DNA of 64,000 bases, taken from Henricia sp. BOLD:AAB3569 (lineage: Eukaryota > Echinodermata > Asteroidea > Spinulosida > Echinasteridae). The DNA lies in the NCBI GenBank assembly GCA_037783545.1, contig JBBELK010000441.1:248001-312000 (forward strand), in the 5' to 3' direction. Both the position numbers and the translations under genes were made by a program. The notes under the pieces were generated by a model. It made no database searches. It saw only the letters and a list, made by a program, of their open reading frames with translations, and was not told where the DNA came from. Shown piece after piece: positions 1 to 11,396 of this stretch. The number at the start of each line of letters is the position of its first letter. Position 1 is the stretch's first letter.

Positions 1-8
1 AACATGAC

Positions 9-363
9 GAATTTGTGTTTTTTTCACAAATGTTTGCTGGTAATATAGAGCTCAGATACAGATTCAACCTACTGTATATCGGTTTTGGGATTATATCGGC
101 GTCTAGAGGTGGAATAGTTGACTGTCGAAAACCTGTGGTCATGATAATTCAGTGTGTCCCCATTGCCAGTGCGCAGGCATGCCCCATGCACCGACAACGT
201 AGACACGTTGATGTGCCATGCATTAGCGTGACCACGGGTTTTCGACAGTTGTCTCAATTATTTCACCCCTAGACGCCGATATAATCCCAAAACAGATACA
301 GTAGGTTGAATCTGTATCTGAGCTCTATATTGCCAACGAACATTTGTGTCAAAAACACAAATT
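9..363. mobile_element. Foldback element with ~130-bp inverted arms
   Basis: The arms at about 9-142 and 231-363 are imperfect reverse complements. Both contain the phrases GAGCTCAGATACAGATTC and GGGATTATATCGGCGTCTAG in opposite orientation. The ~88-bp centre has no arm match. No transposase is present, so it is called a MITE or foldback unit. Open frames over it are by-products of the palindrome. The target duplication was not resolved because the element lies at the window edge. Confidence 0.75.
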
Positions 364-924
364 TGCCACGTTTTACGAGTTTGAAGCGGTCGAGAGCTCC
401 ACTCACCTGCGAATTCTCATTTGATTGTACACGAGGGGATTGAGCGCCGAGGCAAAGTATACTAGATTTGTATCCCATCATTCACTGCGCTATGTACCAC
501 GTGCAGTGAATTGTGGGGGACCGTAAAGGCACGTATTGGTGCCAAGCATGAACATCTGCTCAGCAATACATGTACATGTACATTAGTTTTGCTAAACAAC
601 ATGAAATCGATCTCTAATCACGTCTGCAAGAAATGCTCTATACATGTATGTGCCATGCATACCCTTGATATTTTGTGTGAGTGTGGCAGCAATAAATTTA
701 TTTTGAGCCTGAACAGCACAGATTAATGGAAGGAAATTAAATTCCCTCCAATTCCCAGAACAATCCAAGGGCCTAGATGTGGCCAGCCTTGGAGTGCAAT
801 CTTTACTTTCATGTGCCATATTCAATGCATCAGAACAGGAGTGCATGGGACAGACCAACAGAACTAGCATCCTTTTATATTTCTGAGAGCACTGTTATTA
901 CATAATTCCGCTTGTACATGTACA
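364..924. other. No gene seen
   Basis: Short frames only, none with a recognisable domain. Several TACATGTA palindromes occur (for example near 568-580 and 641-650). Nothing else is supported. Confidence 0.5.
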
Positions 925-1105
925 GCCCGGTTCAGACTTCCAAGAATCTGACATAAATCTGACGTCAAACATTTCGTGGGCAACATTCGCACAAGTTGAA
1001 ACTAGTTCAATTACACTGTACTTTCTGCGAATTTGCTGCACGAAAACTTTGCTGTGACGTCAAATTCGTGTTCGCGTTCGCTTGCGCTTGAAGTTTGAAA
1101 CGGGC
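925..1105. mobile_element. Short TTAA-type MITE
   Basis: The left end GCCCGGTTCAGACTTC matches the reverse complement of the right end (GCCCGTTTCAAACTTC) at 14 of 16 positions. TTAA follows the right end (1106-1109); the left copy appears mutated (TACA). The interior has the GACGTCAAA word twice in inverted sense. Assigned to the TTAA-target group by its ends only. Confidence 0.5.
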
Positions 1106-1199
1106 TTAACAAAAAAGTAATTATCATTTTGCATGTTTCGCATAAATAGGGTCTAATAAACTGACATACTCCTTTTCACATGCACGTGCCTAGCAATCA

Positions 1200-1660
1200 C
1201 TTGACCAGACTAAATTTGTTGTTGCTATGTGGTGCAGTCGCAGCAGGTGTACAGAATCAATACCGAGTTCACCGTAGAATAGAGAATGGCATAGAGCAAC
1301 TAGACGGTTGATTGCAAGGCAATAGACCTTTATCACGGTGCATCTATCTTTGTCTTGTTCCCCATAGTATGATCGGGTACAATCAGTGAATCTGCGCGAC
1401 CATGCGATAGCACTGTCCGCACTGCACGTTCTCTTGATCTTGCAACGCCCGTGCCATTGTAATGCACACAATGAACAATTTCAAAACCGGACCAAACTAT
1501 TTTTTTCTGCAAGCATTGCTTTTGTTACGTTAATTTTAATAGGAGAAAAGGGAAGATGGCCGCACCGTGATAAAGGTCTACAGCATGCACCACGTAGCAA
1601 TTATAGCATAGTACATGTATGTGTCTTTCTAAACTGCACCTCCATTTGAAAGAGAAGAAA
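1200..1660. repeat. Dispersed repeat split by a TA-flanked MITE
   Basis: The flanks at about 1200-1322 and 1581-1660 align, with divergence, to one continuous stretch at about 15745-15960. Shared words include GACTAAATTT, AGAATAGCATAAAGCAAC-like sequence and GCACCTCCATTTGAAAG. The second copy lacks the insert at 1325-1578 and so gives the empty site. No coding content. Confidence 0.6.
1325..1578. mobile_element. MITE with perfect 17-bp TIRs and TA target (Tc1/mariner-like)
   Basis: The left end GACCTTTATCACGGTGC and the right end GCACCGTGATAAAGGTC are exact reverse complements. TA lies directly outside each end (1323-1324 and 1579-1580), as expected for a Tc1/mariner-type insertion. The related sequence near 15865 has no insert. 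The 254-bp body has no transposase. The superfamily is inferred from TA plus TIR only. Confidence 0.8.
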
Positions 1661-2160
1661 TCGGGCACCAGCCGTTATGCAAGTGTAATTTCAGCAAATG
1701 GTTAATTACTTACATGTATGTGTACATGTACATTGTTGTCCTACATGTACAAGTAAGCCAATACAGTCTGGCAATTGTCACAAAAAATCACGCCCTATTT
1801 TGAGATGTGCATGTCTTGATTCAAAATGTCACTGATGCAGACATTTTGCCAGTGACAAAAAAGAAATCTGAATGTGTCACTTAATTTAGACTCACAGTTG
1901 GTGTTCCGCCAAATAGCAAAGAGGCCAATAAATTGTTTAAATTGCCACAGATTACATGCACCTGTGTTTGCCATCACTGTCAGGTACCCCGAGGGACCTC
2001 ATGGGACCAATCATGCTTTAGGGGTCAGGGACCAGGCTGACCAACTTTATGAGTGTTGGTTTCAATGACATCATGCAAAAGACTTGAGGGGAAAAGGTGC
2101 TTGTTGTCTTAAAGGGGTATATTGTTCTAAAATCTATTTAAAATATTGTGTAGGAAAGAT

Positions 2161-2868
2161 GCTTCAAAAAGGCGATGTACGCGCACTTGCAACTATATAC
2201 TGGCAACTGGAAAGATCCCAGTTGCCACTTTCTGGCAACTAGTTGTACCCAGTTGCGTCGATGTATGCGTACTTGAAACTAGTTGCTGTCAGTTGCTCGC
2301 GTGCATCTGATCACGTGCTTGCTCATCAACAGCAACTGCAAGCAACAGTTGCTTCCAGTTGCAAGGTCAATGTACTCTAGGCTTTACCGAGTTACCGTGT
2401 CGATGTACGCGCTCTGAAAATGTAGACATGGCTGGATGCTCCCAGTTGACGCTACTTGCGCAACCAATCATGCAGTTGCACACATCGACAGCAACTGATC
2501 AGTTATTATTATTATTATTATTTATTTCTAGTACTGAAACCAAGGATTCCTCAATAGTGCCCATTGCACTGTCGCTCGCGCGGCAAGCGTGAGGAAACCC
2601 ATGATGATTTAGATACGGCCAGAGACACCGGGGAATCTCTCCCCTTCTCTTCACGAAGAAATGCTCTGGGATCTTTAAAGTGCGTTACTTTACCTAACAC
2701 ACCGGACCAACGGCTTTACATCCCTTCCGAAGGATGGAGAAAGTGTGATTAAGTGCCTTATTTCTCAAGAGCACAAGTGCCACGTACAACCTGTCGCGGC
2801 CCGGAATCGAACCCACATTCTAGTACTGGTTGAGTTGCTTCCAGTTGCAATGTCGATGTACGCTAGGC
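2161..2868. mobile_element. CAACTG-rich TTAA-type MITE, copy A, split by a SINE
   Basis: A degenerate copy of the element at 17177-17640. It is full of CAGTTGC/GCAACTG words and ends with TGTCGATGTACGCTAGGC followed by TTAA (2869-2872). Its left end is eroded. A SINE on the minus strand interrupts it at about 2505-2830; the uninterrupted order is visible in the sister copy. No coding function. Confidence 0.65.
2505..2830 (-). mobile_element. tRNA-derived SINE nested in the CAACTG element
   Basis: Read on the minus strand there is a B-box-like GGTTCGATTCCGGGCC, then a GGCACTTGTGCTCTTGAG-type conserved segment, and an (AAT)n tail that appears as (ATT)n at 2505-2525 on the plus strand. The same B-box and GGCACCTGTGCCTTTGAGCA core is present in the SINE at 25164-25367. 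The 5' tRNA part is incomplete. Boundaries are set from the sister element at 17177-17640. Confidence 0.6.
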
Positions 2869-2872
2869 TTAA

Positions 2873-3690
2873 GCTTACTTGTTATCAAGATGGTAATAGT
2901 AATCATCCTGTGAAATTATTTCGTCTGAATTGCCCCCATTCAAGAGAAATGAAAAACTTTTTGAATCTCCACCTTTGGAGCCATTCATTCATGCACAAAA
3001 ACCGTACTTGGATTTTTCAGGTTTTCTGAAGTATTACTGCATCTATGAGGCTAACATTTATACAAGGTAGTGGAAATCATGCCGTTTTTAACAGTTTACC
3101 AAACAAGTACTATACTACCTTTAAGCAGAAGGTCTGCAGTTCAAATCCCCATGGAGCGAAGTTGCTTTTCACTGCATCAAAATTTCCCCAAATCATTTGT
3201 CCACATTTGTATCGATATTTCATCTCATTAGCTAATCAGCATTAGGGATGGGACGGAAAGAAATTTTACTACGGATGGGAAAAGTAATATCGCAGCCACA
3301 TTTCTATTGTGTTTCACGACATTTGCATGTATGCAAACGAGGTTACTGGGTCAAGAAATCATCCTTGCAGAAAACCACATCTGAGAATAGGTTTTGGAAA
3401 TTGGAGGTTGTCATCATCAGCCTATACAGAACTTTTGTTTTTAAAACTCATGTCACGATTGCCGTGAAATGGCCCTGTAGGCCTACACAACACCAACACA
3501 GTAACACATGCAAGAAAGAAGCCAAAATGAAGCAGTGATGACATAGCTTTAACATATGTACCCGGTACATTAAAATGTTGCTCTTTTCACAGTGGTAGTA
3601 AGTAAGATACATGCATTGCTTTGTTATTAATACTCTGATTTCAGAGAGAATTTCCACGGAACGTGCAGTCTGGCCAGTGACAGTCAGAAC
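2873..3690. other. No gene seen
   Basis: AT-rich, with frames under 100 codons and no domain or splice pattern that I recognise. Confidence 0.45.
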
Positions 3691-3694
3691 TTAA

Positions 3695-4267
3695 AGGGTC
3701 CCTTATTTAGGATTTTTATCAATGAAATCTATGCTTTAAAACCACTCTACTCGGTTAAAGTCATAAACATCCTATTTGGAGCTTGCTTTGGGGGTTAAAA
3801 CAAAGGTTTTTAGTTTTTATGCTAATGAAAATATGCATATTCATGACCAAGGTCACGATGTCACAAGAGGCAAACACAGAAAAATCACATTCAACTGTGC
3901 ACAAAAGATTCCACTTTTTTCTCAATTTTCCTGAAACTTTTGTAATCCATGGCTGTTTGAGTTTGTTTTACATGTTGCCTGCTGTAAGCCATGACAAAAC
4001 TGGGGGTAGAAACTGCAGCAATTTGCCACAAGTCCAACTTGAAGTCTTATGTTTTTTCTTAACTTTTCCCTTCTGTCTTCCTTATGTGATGCACTCCGAA
4101 CAGCGCCCTCTGTCTGTGATTTATTGCAATAAAATCTTCAAAGTTGAAAAAGGCCACCTTTTATTGATTTTACATCTAAACGAACAATAGTATGTCTTGC
4201 TGAACAAGTAATCCGTCATTATGAAGCAAAGCTTAGGCACAAAGTTGTTTAGCATGTCACAGGCCCT
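3695..4267. mobile_element. AGGGYCC TTAA element, copy 1
   Basis: The element is flanked by TTAA on both sides (3691-3694 and 4268-4271). Ends are AGGGTCCC on the left and GGCCCT on the right. It is about 573 bp. An inverted sister copy lies at 15059-15611 and a truncated one at about 55073-55310. The 135-codon frame inside (3783-4190) has similar frames in the sister copies, but there is no transposase motif, so the similarity is explained by shared transposon DNA. Confidence 0.75.
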
Positions 4268-4434
4268 TTAAGGGATGAGATGGTTGGCATTTCCCAAGTC
4301 ACTAGGCCCAGGAAGCAACTTAGCCAAGGAATGTTGACCTTTTTGACAAATGAATCAATGACTGTCTATTAAAATAACCACAATCACATTGGATGACATT
4401 TAACAGGGATTATATCCAAACACGGGATGAGAGA

Positions 4435-4530
4435 AAAATCATATGGTCCTCATTGGGATTCAAACCCTAGACCTCCGACACACCTGGCAGATGCTCGCTC
4501 TACCAGATGAGCTATGAGGCATGTGATATA
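4435..4530 (-). mobile_element. tRNA-like SINE fragment
   Basis: On the minus strand an A-box-like TAGCTCATCTGGTAGAGC is followed after ~35 nt by the B-box-like GGTTTGAATCCC. The arms do not fold into a convincing tRNA, so it is called tRNA-derived rather than a tRNA gene. Confidence 0.5.
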
Positions 4531-4649
4531 ACGGTACATGTACATCCTTATCCTTTCTCTGAAAATGCACCTTTTTAACGGTGTTGCATGGAAGTGTAAC
4601 TGGACAGAGCAGCAAACATAACATTCGGTATGGTGTCTAGCATAACCAC

Positions 4650-4786
4650 CATGGGGGGAGGGGGAGAGGGGGGGAGGGGGGGGGGGGAGGGGGGGGGGGG
4701 GGGGAGGGGGGGGGGGAGAGGGGGGAGGGGGGTGGGGGAGAGGGGGGGGGGAGAGGGGGGGGGGGGAGAGGGGGGGGAGGGGGTTG
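4650..4786 (+). repeat. Long G-rich purine tract
   Basis: About 135 bp of almost only G and A, with many runs of four or more G. It has potential for G-quadruplex or triplex structure. A glycine-rich frame crosses it but is an artefact of composition. Confidence 0.85.
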
Positions 4787-5714
4787 TAGACAGGGATGCC
4801 AGTGGCTCTTACCTAAACACTGAGGTATGGATACAGCGCCTTCTATGTACAGATACTGATATAATTACATGTATGCCCGAGATACAGACATACATGTACT
4901 GCATGTGTCCAAATCATTGGGAAAACATGCTACGTGCGTGTATGTACATAGGCTGTACGTACATGTACATGGCATATCCGGACATCGATGATCAGTAAGT
5001 AAGACAATTTTCCCCGTTTTTTTTTTGGACTTGAAAAAATATTTTCCTTATGTTTCCAGCCGTTTCCTTTTCCGGCCTGGAAAAAAGGCTTTGTCGGATT
5101 TCTTTTTCCAAAATAAGAAAAAGCTAGAATTCCGGCTATAGCCGGGAGACTGGCATCCCTGGGTTAACCCCCTTTAATGTACTGCGACAGTAAGAATAAT
5201 CAATGGGTCTCCACCTTGCATTTGAAGCACCTACAGAGCAGGTGACTGTAATCCACACGGTCTTTCCTCATTCACGTCTTAAATTACACCCTTTCCCGAA
5301 ACGAGCATTCAGACGGCCAATTTCAAGAGGGATTAACAATCGTACAGGTGTGGGTGAGTGCTGGGAAGGGTAATCACGGAGCGAAGGCCTAAGGAAGTGA
5401 TTGAGCAAGCAATTGTTCTAGTGCGTCACCATCAGTTTCTTTTAAACACTTAATCCTGGAAGGGTGATTGAAGTGCGGACGAACTATGGGGGCAGGGTCA
5501 TGGACTCGATTTCACAAAGAAATATATGTGACGTGTCACAACAACTGATAAACCATCGCCAAAATTACGACCACCAAATAGGTTATGACCGTATTGAATA
5601 GCTGCCATCTTGTAGGGCAGTGTTTGTTCCTTGAGGACATGCATGGTTGCACATTTTGTTGGCCAATTTAAAAATCAAAAGTTGCTCTACAAGATGGAGG
5701 CTATACGGTCTATT

Positions 5715-5994
5715 ACAACTTTGCGAAGGGTTCTGCCCATAGTAAGGATGGGGATTTACGGTTAATTCAGAAACCGCTTTGCAATTCTTTTAAGTGTCGG
5801 TTAAACGGTTAACCGTTTGGCCGACACTAAAGAGTGTTGCTGGTGTTTATACATACAACTTTGCGAAGGGTTCTGCCCATAGTAAGGATGGGGATTTACG
5901 GTTAATTCAGAAACCGCTTTGCAATTCTTTTAAGTGTCGGTTAAACGGTTAACCGTTTGGCCGACACTAAAGAGTGTTGCTGGTGTTTATACAT
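5715..5994. repeat. 140-bp tandem duplication, two copies
   Basis: 5715-5854 and 5855-5994 look identical base for base, beginning ACAACTTTGCGAAGGG and ending GGTGTTTATACAT. Identity implies a recent duplication or an assembly artefact. Each copy includes the GGTTAAACGGTTAACCG palindrome also seen at about 6222-6250 and 21430-21450. Confidence 0.9.
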
Positions 5995-6084
5995 GTAGTA
6001 AAAACTAAGTATGCATGTGCAGTGTGTGTACACAATACCCATAGGCCACCAAAATTATCGTCAAACTTTATCTGGTCAAAATTG

Positions 6085-6258
6085 TACTACAACCCCATAT
6101 ACATTTTTTTCATGAAGTCATTAATACAATAACCCTCTGAAAACTGTTATGAAATAAGGTTATGTCCTCTGAAATTGGGTTATGTTTAAATGTTCGACAA
6201 AACCAGTTTTTCATTTTGTTTCCGGTTAAATGGTTAACCGGGTAAACGTCCCATCCTT
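6085..6258. repeat. GGTTAACCG dispersed repeat, copy 1
   Basis: The reverse complement of this stretch aligns with about 21424-21575. Shared elements are GGGATGGGACG-like start, AACCGTTTAACC, CAGAGGGTTA and ATGACTTCATGAA. Not coding. Confidence 0.65.
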
Positions 6259-6259
6259 A

Positions 6260-7365
6260 GCCCATAGATTCTACTTTGCCACTTAGCAGTTTAGCCCATA
6301 ACTTATGTACCACGTGTGCATGAGTACTGTACAACAGTTAAAAAAGGCGCATGCAATTACAAATTCAGGAAATAAACTTGAGTTTTTAAAACCGAACAAA
6401 GAAAAACTTGCAGAAATCTTACAAAATCAAGAAAGTACTTACGGTAATAGGCCCATAACAATAATATTTTATGTCTTTTCATGTCATAGAATATACCACA
6501 CCCCATCATGAAAATACTGAACTCGCCGGCTCGTTCAATACTTTCATGACTCGTGTGGTACATGTACCGTATATTCTCAAATCACCATCAAAGCAATCTA
6601 ATATACATGTACCTGTAGACTATCCTAATTGTTTCACAAGCACTTTAAGTAGAGATTTCCTACAGTATAATTAATTACACTGATTCAATAAACACACACT
6701 ATGCCTTGGCATATTATATTTTTATTCACCAGGGATTTTCACATTATACAGCCTCCATCTTAAGGTGGGCGACCGCAAATATGCCAAACGGACTGCCCAA
6801 CCCTGACTCACCAGCACCACCGCTGATTGGTTAATTTGTAATGACCCAAATTTGCTGGCTGGGCGGATTGTCTTCCTTTGTGGCTTGGGGTTCATGCAGG
6901 TTCTGCTTAATCTCGTAATTTGGGATTTGATGGCAGCTTCTGGGCTGCACAGCCGGAAGCCTCACCACTGAAATATAACCCCAGGGGCCGATTCTGCTAT
7001 GAAAAGCCCACATTTTATTGAAAACTTAGCCTGAGGCAGTGGATATACTATAAATTTCTGTGGTAATTTAACAGGGATTTTATTTTAAGTGCCTTGGGAG
7101 AAGAAATAATTAGTTTACCATTCTTACAAAATTTGAGGGGAGTGATTGACCTTGCATGCCAAAAATGTCCCTACAAGCAGGGATGAAGTGTTTTCTTCCT
7201 CCATGTTCAGTACAAGTGTGTATTCACATACTGCATCGAACTGAATAAAAAATGAATGAATGAATAAAAAAAGCCATTTCACAAGAAACATCTACAAAAT
7301 ATCTGTGAATTTGGATATTAAAAACAGCCTATTGCACAAAGTTAAAACTAAAACGTAAAGCAAGT
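6260..7365. other. No gene seen; retroelement-like tail near 7235-7270
   Basis: TACTGCATCGAACTGAATAAA followed by TGAATGAATGAATAAAA looks like the 3' end of a non-LTR or SINE-type retroelement with a short-repeat tail. Frames here are short and unconvincing. Confidence 0.35.
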
Positions 7366-7452
7366 CGCAAGTACCAAATCCATCACAACTCGCCAAACCC
7401 CTTGTAAGTTTGCCACGAGTTTGTCGAGTTGCGATAGATTTGGTACTTATGA
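7366..7452. repeat. Small foldback
   Basis: The arm beginning GCAAGTACCAAATCCATC is mirrored by GATAGATTTGGTACTTATG on the other side of a short centre. No target duplication was resolved. Confidence 0.5.
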
Positions 7453-8347
7453 CGCGTCACAAATCTTTGTGAAATCGACACCAGATGAGCTGAAAATGGT
7501 TTACCAGGTTCCAGTTGGTAAATTTTTAATATAAACACACCTTATACATGTACATATTCATAAGAGTCCCATGATTCTCATTGGTCCATTCACAATCATG
7601 ACACTGATGAGTTTTATAATGACCTCAAACATTTATCTCCACATGTAAAGTTTTAGTACAAAATGGCCACGGATGTGATATTTTCAATCTAAAGAACCTA
7701 GTTATAACCTGTACTAGGCCTATATTGTGAAATCACTGAACAGAACTTTTCCCTTTAGGCTGTAAACCTTGTGGGTACTCTACACAAAAACCCACTCTTG
7801 AATGAGTCAGTGCAAGGACATCTGGCTCAAACTGCACCCCAGCTAAAACCAAGTTCAACGCAGTTCACCATTTCTGTAGTTTCCATTGTATTTACTCTAA
7901 TCCTCTTTCAACTTTTGTACGTTTTGATGAGTGATTTTTCGCCCCAGTTGAGCTGGTTTCTGCTCATTGTATAGCCAGTGGTGAGGTTAGACAAACAGCG
8001 CACACAGACGCGACTGTTTTTGTCGCCTTGTTCCGCTCGGGCGCCCTTGGGGCAAGGCAGATTTCCTTGGCAACCTATCAGGGGGTCCCGTAATCCCCAT
8101 TTTGGGGGGAAACAATTCTGTCCAAACTATTCACGTTCTGTTTGTGGTATGAACTAATAATGAACAAAACATTGAAGGGTTACATTTGAGCTGACTTTTC
8201 TAAAAAGACTTCTCCAGACTTTTCCAAAACACTTCTCAGAATTACACGTACGACACATTATCCCACTTTCTGCACTTTTAGACCCTAAGCCTACAGGATA
8301 AAAGATTTGCAATATCCCAAATTTACAATCAACCATTTGACCAAACA

Positions 8348-8805
8348 CCTCACTCCCACTGTGTTTACACTGGTCCCAAGATCGGGATCAAGACTGATCC
8401 CTTGATAAGAATGCATCAGTGTTAACCGCAATGATCATGAGTGCCGTATTTACATTCTGTAGTTACACGTAATCTCGAGCGCGGTGCCAGAAGTTGCAGT
8501 CAAAGGTCATGCTCTATGTGTGTATGTACTGATCAATGTGTGCATGAGTTGTGCATGTACAGTGTACAAGGCCACTTGAATATCGCTGGCTTTTCCCCCT
8601 GCTACGGCTGTGGAGTGAATGCGGCAGGATGCGGTAAAGGTTAATTGCTTATCTAACCGCAAACTGATCCCGAGCTTGGGATCGAACCCTCCGCCAATGC
8701 AGGACCAAAATTCTCGGGGTCTGATCCGTGGCCAATTTGGTCCCGAGAGTGTTCACACTCAGTTTGTGATCCGGGGCTGACCACAAGTGTAAACGGGGTG
8801 TAAAA
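8348..8805. mobile_element. Possible MITE with degenerate ends
   Basis: The left side CACTGTGTTTACACTGGTC and the right side GACCACAAGTGTAAACGGGG resemble each other inverted. GATCCCGA and CGGGATC words are mirrored inside. The ends are eroded and target sites are not visible. Confidence 0.35.
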
Positions 8806-8963
8806 TGAAAGACTGAAGTGGTTCAAACTGTCCAATGCAATGATTCCGTCGGATAATTTTTTTATAAGAAAACGATAATTTGTTTTAACAAGGGCGCCAT
8901 CGTGTGAACAAAACTAGGCCCCTGACTACCATAATATTACGGCCCTGTTTTCCTTGCAGCATA

Positions 8964-9452
8964 TAAACTCCTCAAAAAAAGTTCGGAAAGTCAAGTTTGA
9001 CTGACGATTTCTCACTTGTTGCTAAATCATTTCCCTTGAATTTGGTATCATTAGAAAGCCCTGTTATTCCTCTCTACAGTGATGTGTCACTTGTTATGAT
9101 TAATCAATTGGGGGATGTGCAGTATAACGGAATACAGGGGTGGGTGGAAAGTGAAATGTCACAAAATTCACAACTATTGTCATGCAGTGCATTCCCCTTT
9201 TGCTTGAAGGATGGGAATGTGTCAATGCACTTTTTGACAATAGCAATGCATTTTGTGACATTTCACTTTACACCCGCCCCCGTATTCAGCTGTGCTGCAC
9301 ATCCCCAAATTGCTTAATCATAACAAATGACACATCATCGTAAAGAGGAATAACAGGGCTTTCCAATGATATAAAATTCAAGTAAAATTGTTTGCAACAA
9401 GAGAGAAATCGTCAGTCAAACTTGACTTTCCAAACTTTTTTTGAGGAGTTTA
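8964..9452. mobile_element. 489-bp foldback element, TA-flanked
   Basis: Arms of about 205 bp: TAAACTCCTCAAAAAAAGTT at the left is answered by AACTTTTTTTGAGGAGTTTA at the right. Matching continues inward through GTCAAGTTTGACTGACGATT and GTGAAATGTCACAAAAT. TA occurs directly outside both ends (8962-8963 and 9453-9454), fitting a Tc1/mariner-like target. The 106-codon frame inside follows from the palindrome and has no known domain. Confidence 0.8.
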
Positions 9453-9529
9453 TATGGAACCAGCCTAAAAAAGGATGATGGCTTCACAAAATTTGTTGAA
9501 AGCACGAGCCAACTCACATGGAAATAACC

Positions 9530-9685
9530 CTGTGGTTTGGTTCATTGACTTGCAATCATACATGTAGGTGAAAACTTTGGGTTGCGGGTTCGAACCTCCC
9601 CCGGCTGTGGTACCTGTGCAAGGCACTCAACGACACTTGCTCCATCCTTTCTGAATACCAGAAAGAAATAATAATAATAATAACA
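9530..9685 (+). mobile_element. tRNA-derived SINE
   Basis: The B-box-like GGGTTCGAACCTCCC is followed by GTGGTACCTGTGCAAGGCAC, the core shared with the SINEs at 2505-2830 and 25164-25367, and a tail of AATAATAATAATAATAA. The 5' tRNA part is degraded. Confidence 0.6.
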
Positions 9686-10167
9686 GTTTTCCAAAGGCAG
9701 AATGACTAGGACATAGAGGAAACATTAGGACTACAGTTTTCCAATCCAGTAATCCATCTTTAAACGGGCAAGTCCGCCGAGTTAAAAAAAAATGGCCGTA
9801 AAGAACGCTGCTTATAAATGCTTTTAAAAATGCACAGTAGCACAACTTATTCATGGTAACTCCCCCAGAAGGAACAGCTGGTCTATTTTTTAGCGGATGG
9901 GGCATTTTGCCGTAGTCATCCATCAGACACCGTACGTGGACGGTTTTTAGCGGCTTATGCGCGACAGCGTTTCCAGGTAAAAAACATGCGAAGTGATATT
10001 TACCGACCTTTCTCAGGGCAGGCTGGAAGTCGCGTAGTGCATGTCAATAGTCATAGCGACCAAAGTGCAATGCCAGTCACTTAGATGTTGAATTTTGTCG
10101 AGTCTGATATGTGGGAAATCAAGTCTGGCGATAATCTACGTCACCTCTACGTTTAAAAAAAAACCAT

Positions 10168-10470
10168 TTTCTTTGGTATAGTGGTACTTTCCTCTCCTTC
10201 CACCTCTGTGGCCCTGGTTCGAATCCTGTTTAGGTCAGTATGTGGGCTCTCATCAGTCTCCGTCTCTGCATGATTCTGTCGGGTTCCCCTTATATACACA
10301 GAATTGTGTACCGGTAGGGGTTTTCCTACCACCTCTAAAACTGAGCGATTCTTCATCAATTTTGTGAAAGCAAAAAGGTGTATTCTAACAAAAAGCAATA
10401 TGTACATGTACCGGTACATGTTAATTTTAGTGCCATCTTCGGCCTCAGCAGTGGGCTTTAATTATCAACA
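10168..10470 (+). mobile_element. SINE family 2, copy 1
   Basis: It starts TAGTGGTACTTTCCTCTCC, has the B-box-like GGCCCTGGTTCGAATCC, then CAGAATTGTGTACCGGTA and GGGGTTTTCCTACC-type segments. It aligns over most of its length with 27163-27445. No protein. Confidence 0.65.
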
Positions 10471-10571
10471 AATTGGAGAGCATGCAAAAAGAAACGGCTA
10501 AATTTGATGTTCATCAAAGAATCCCCCTTAGCAGCTACGACAGCTACACACAATCTTTGCATCTAAACATT

Positions 10572-10706
10572 TCAGTGGAAATATGCCTCTTTTAAGACTC
10601 TCCAGAGGTTTTCTTGGCTGGTTGGGCATTTCTTTCTGACCCTACGATCCAACTCCTCCCAGAGCATCTCAATGGGATTGAGATCAGGTGACTGGGCAGG
10701 CCATTC
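10572..10706 (-). pseudogene. Tc1/mariner transposase C-terminal fragment
   Basis: The minus strand encodes 44 residues and a stop, beginning EWPAQSPDLNPIEMLWEELD. This is the hallmark C-terminal block of Tc1-like DDE transposases, where the third catalytic acid is the E of NPIE. The residues after it (RRVRKK, then a tryptophan-containing helix) also fit. Upstream codons do not continue the family, so the N-terminal DNA-binding part and first two catalytic acids are absent. It is a dead fragment. A plausible element end, GATGGGTAGTGTA, lies near 10851-10863. Confidence 0.85.
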
Positions 10707-11238
10707 CTTGATGGACAGCACTCAAGATGACTGCTTTCTCTCCAGATACCCCGTACACCTCCGTTTGCTTGAATAGCTTGGTTTATTATGAATAAACAAA
10801 ATATACTTCCTTCTCAAAAACCTAAAACTTTCAAGGTGTTTCCAAAGTTTTGATGGGTAGTGTACGCTCGCAAAATTACCATCACCCCTAGAAGTTTAGA
10901 ACTAATATTAGAACTACATGTACATGTACGGTAGCTCTACCCGCAAAAGTACAACATACATGTAGTACATGTATTGTCTCTTTTTTCTTGTTCTTACATG
11001 CAGTTCGGCATTTAAGCACAGAAATGTTTGCCATTTCTATGTTTTTAGGAAAAAAATGCTCACTTGGAAAAGCCAATTTTACAAATGCATAAAAATGTCA
11101 CACTTTGGCTCCCGTTTTCATTGAATATGCTGTAGGCCTACATGTACTTTGCATTCCAAAAATCTCCAGCTGGACTGCAATGTGCAATCCCATAGCGTTG
11201 TGCAGATCTTCATTTCGTCGTGCATCCTGTACTAAAGG

Positions 11239-11380
11239 GTATGGCATGCAAATTAAATTAATCCCGTAATTCCCATAAGGATTCTACTCCAAGAGATGTT
11301 TTCATTCCTAATAATGTACCTCAACTTAGAACTGTATATTATCTAATACAGGAATAAATTTTCAATTTGCATGCCATACT
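11239..11380. mobile_element. Small MITE with ~16-bp TIRs
   Basis: The left GTATGGCATGCAAATT matches the reverse complement of the right AATTTGCATGCCATAC exactly. About 140 bp. No coding capacity. Target duplication is not clear. Confidence 0.65.
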
Positions 11381-11396
11381 TGAGACGTGTTCTTAA

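Noticed and set aside
3783-4190. 135-codon frame with a relative at 15219-15464
   Set aside because: Both lie in copies of the same TTAA element. Similarity is from shared DNA, with no domain and different ends.
4630-4998. Glycine-rich 122-codon frame
   Set aside because: It is a translation of the G-rich tract.
8997-9317. 106-codon frame
   Set aside because: Lies across a foldback element and has no known motifs.
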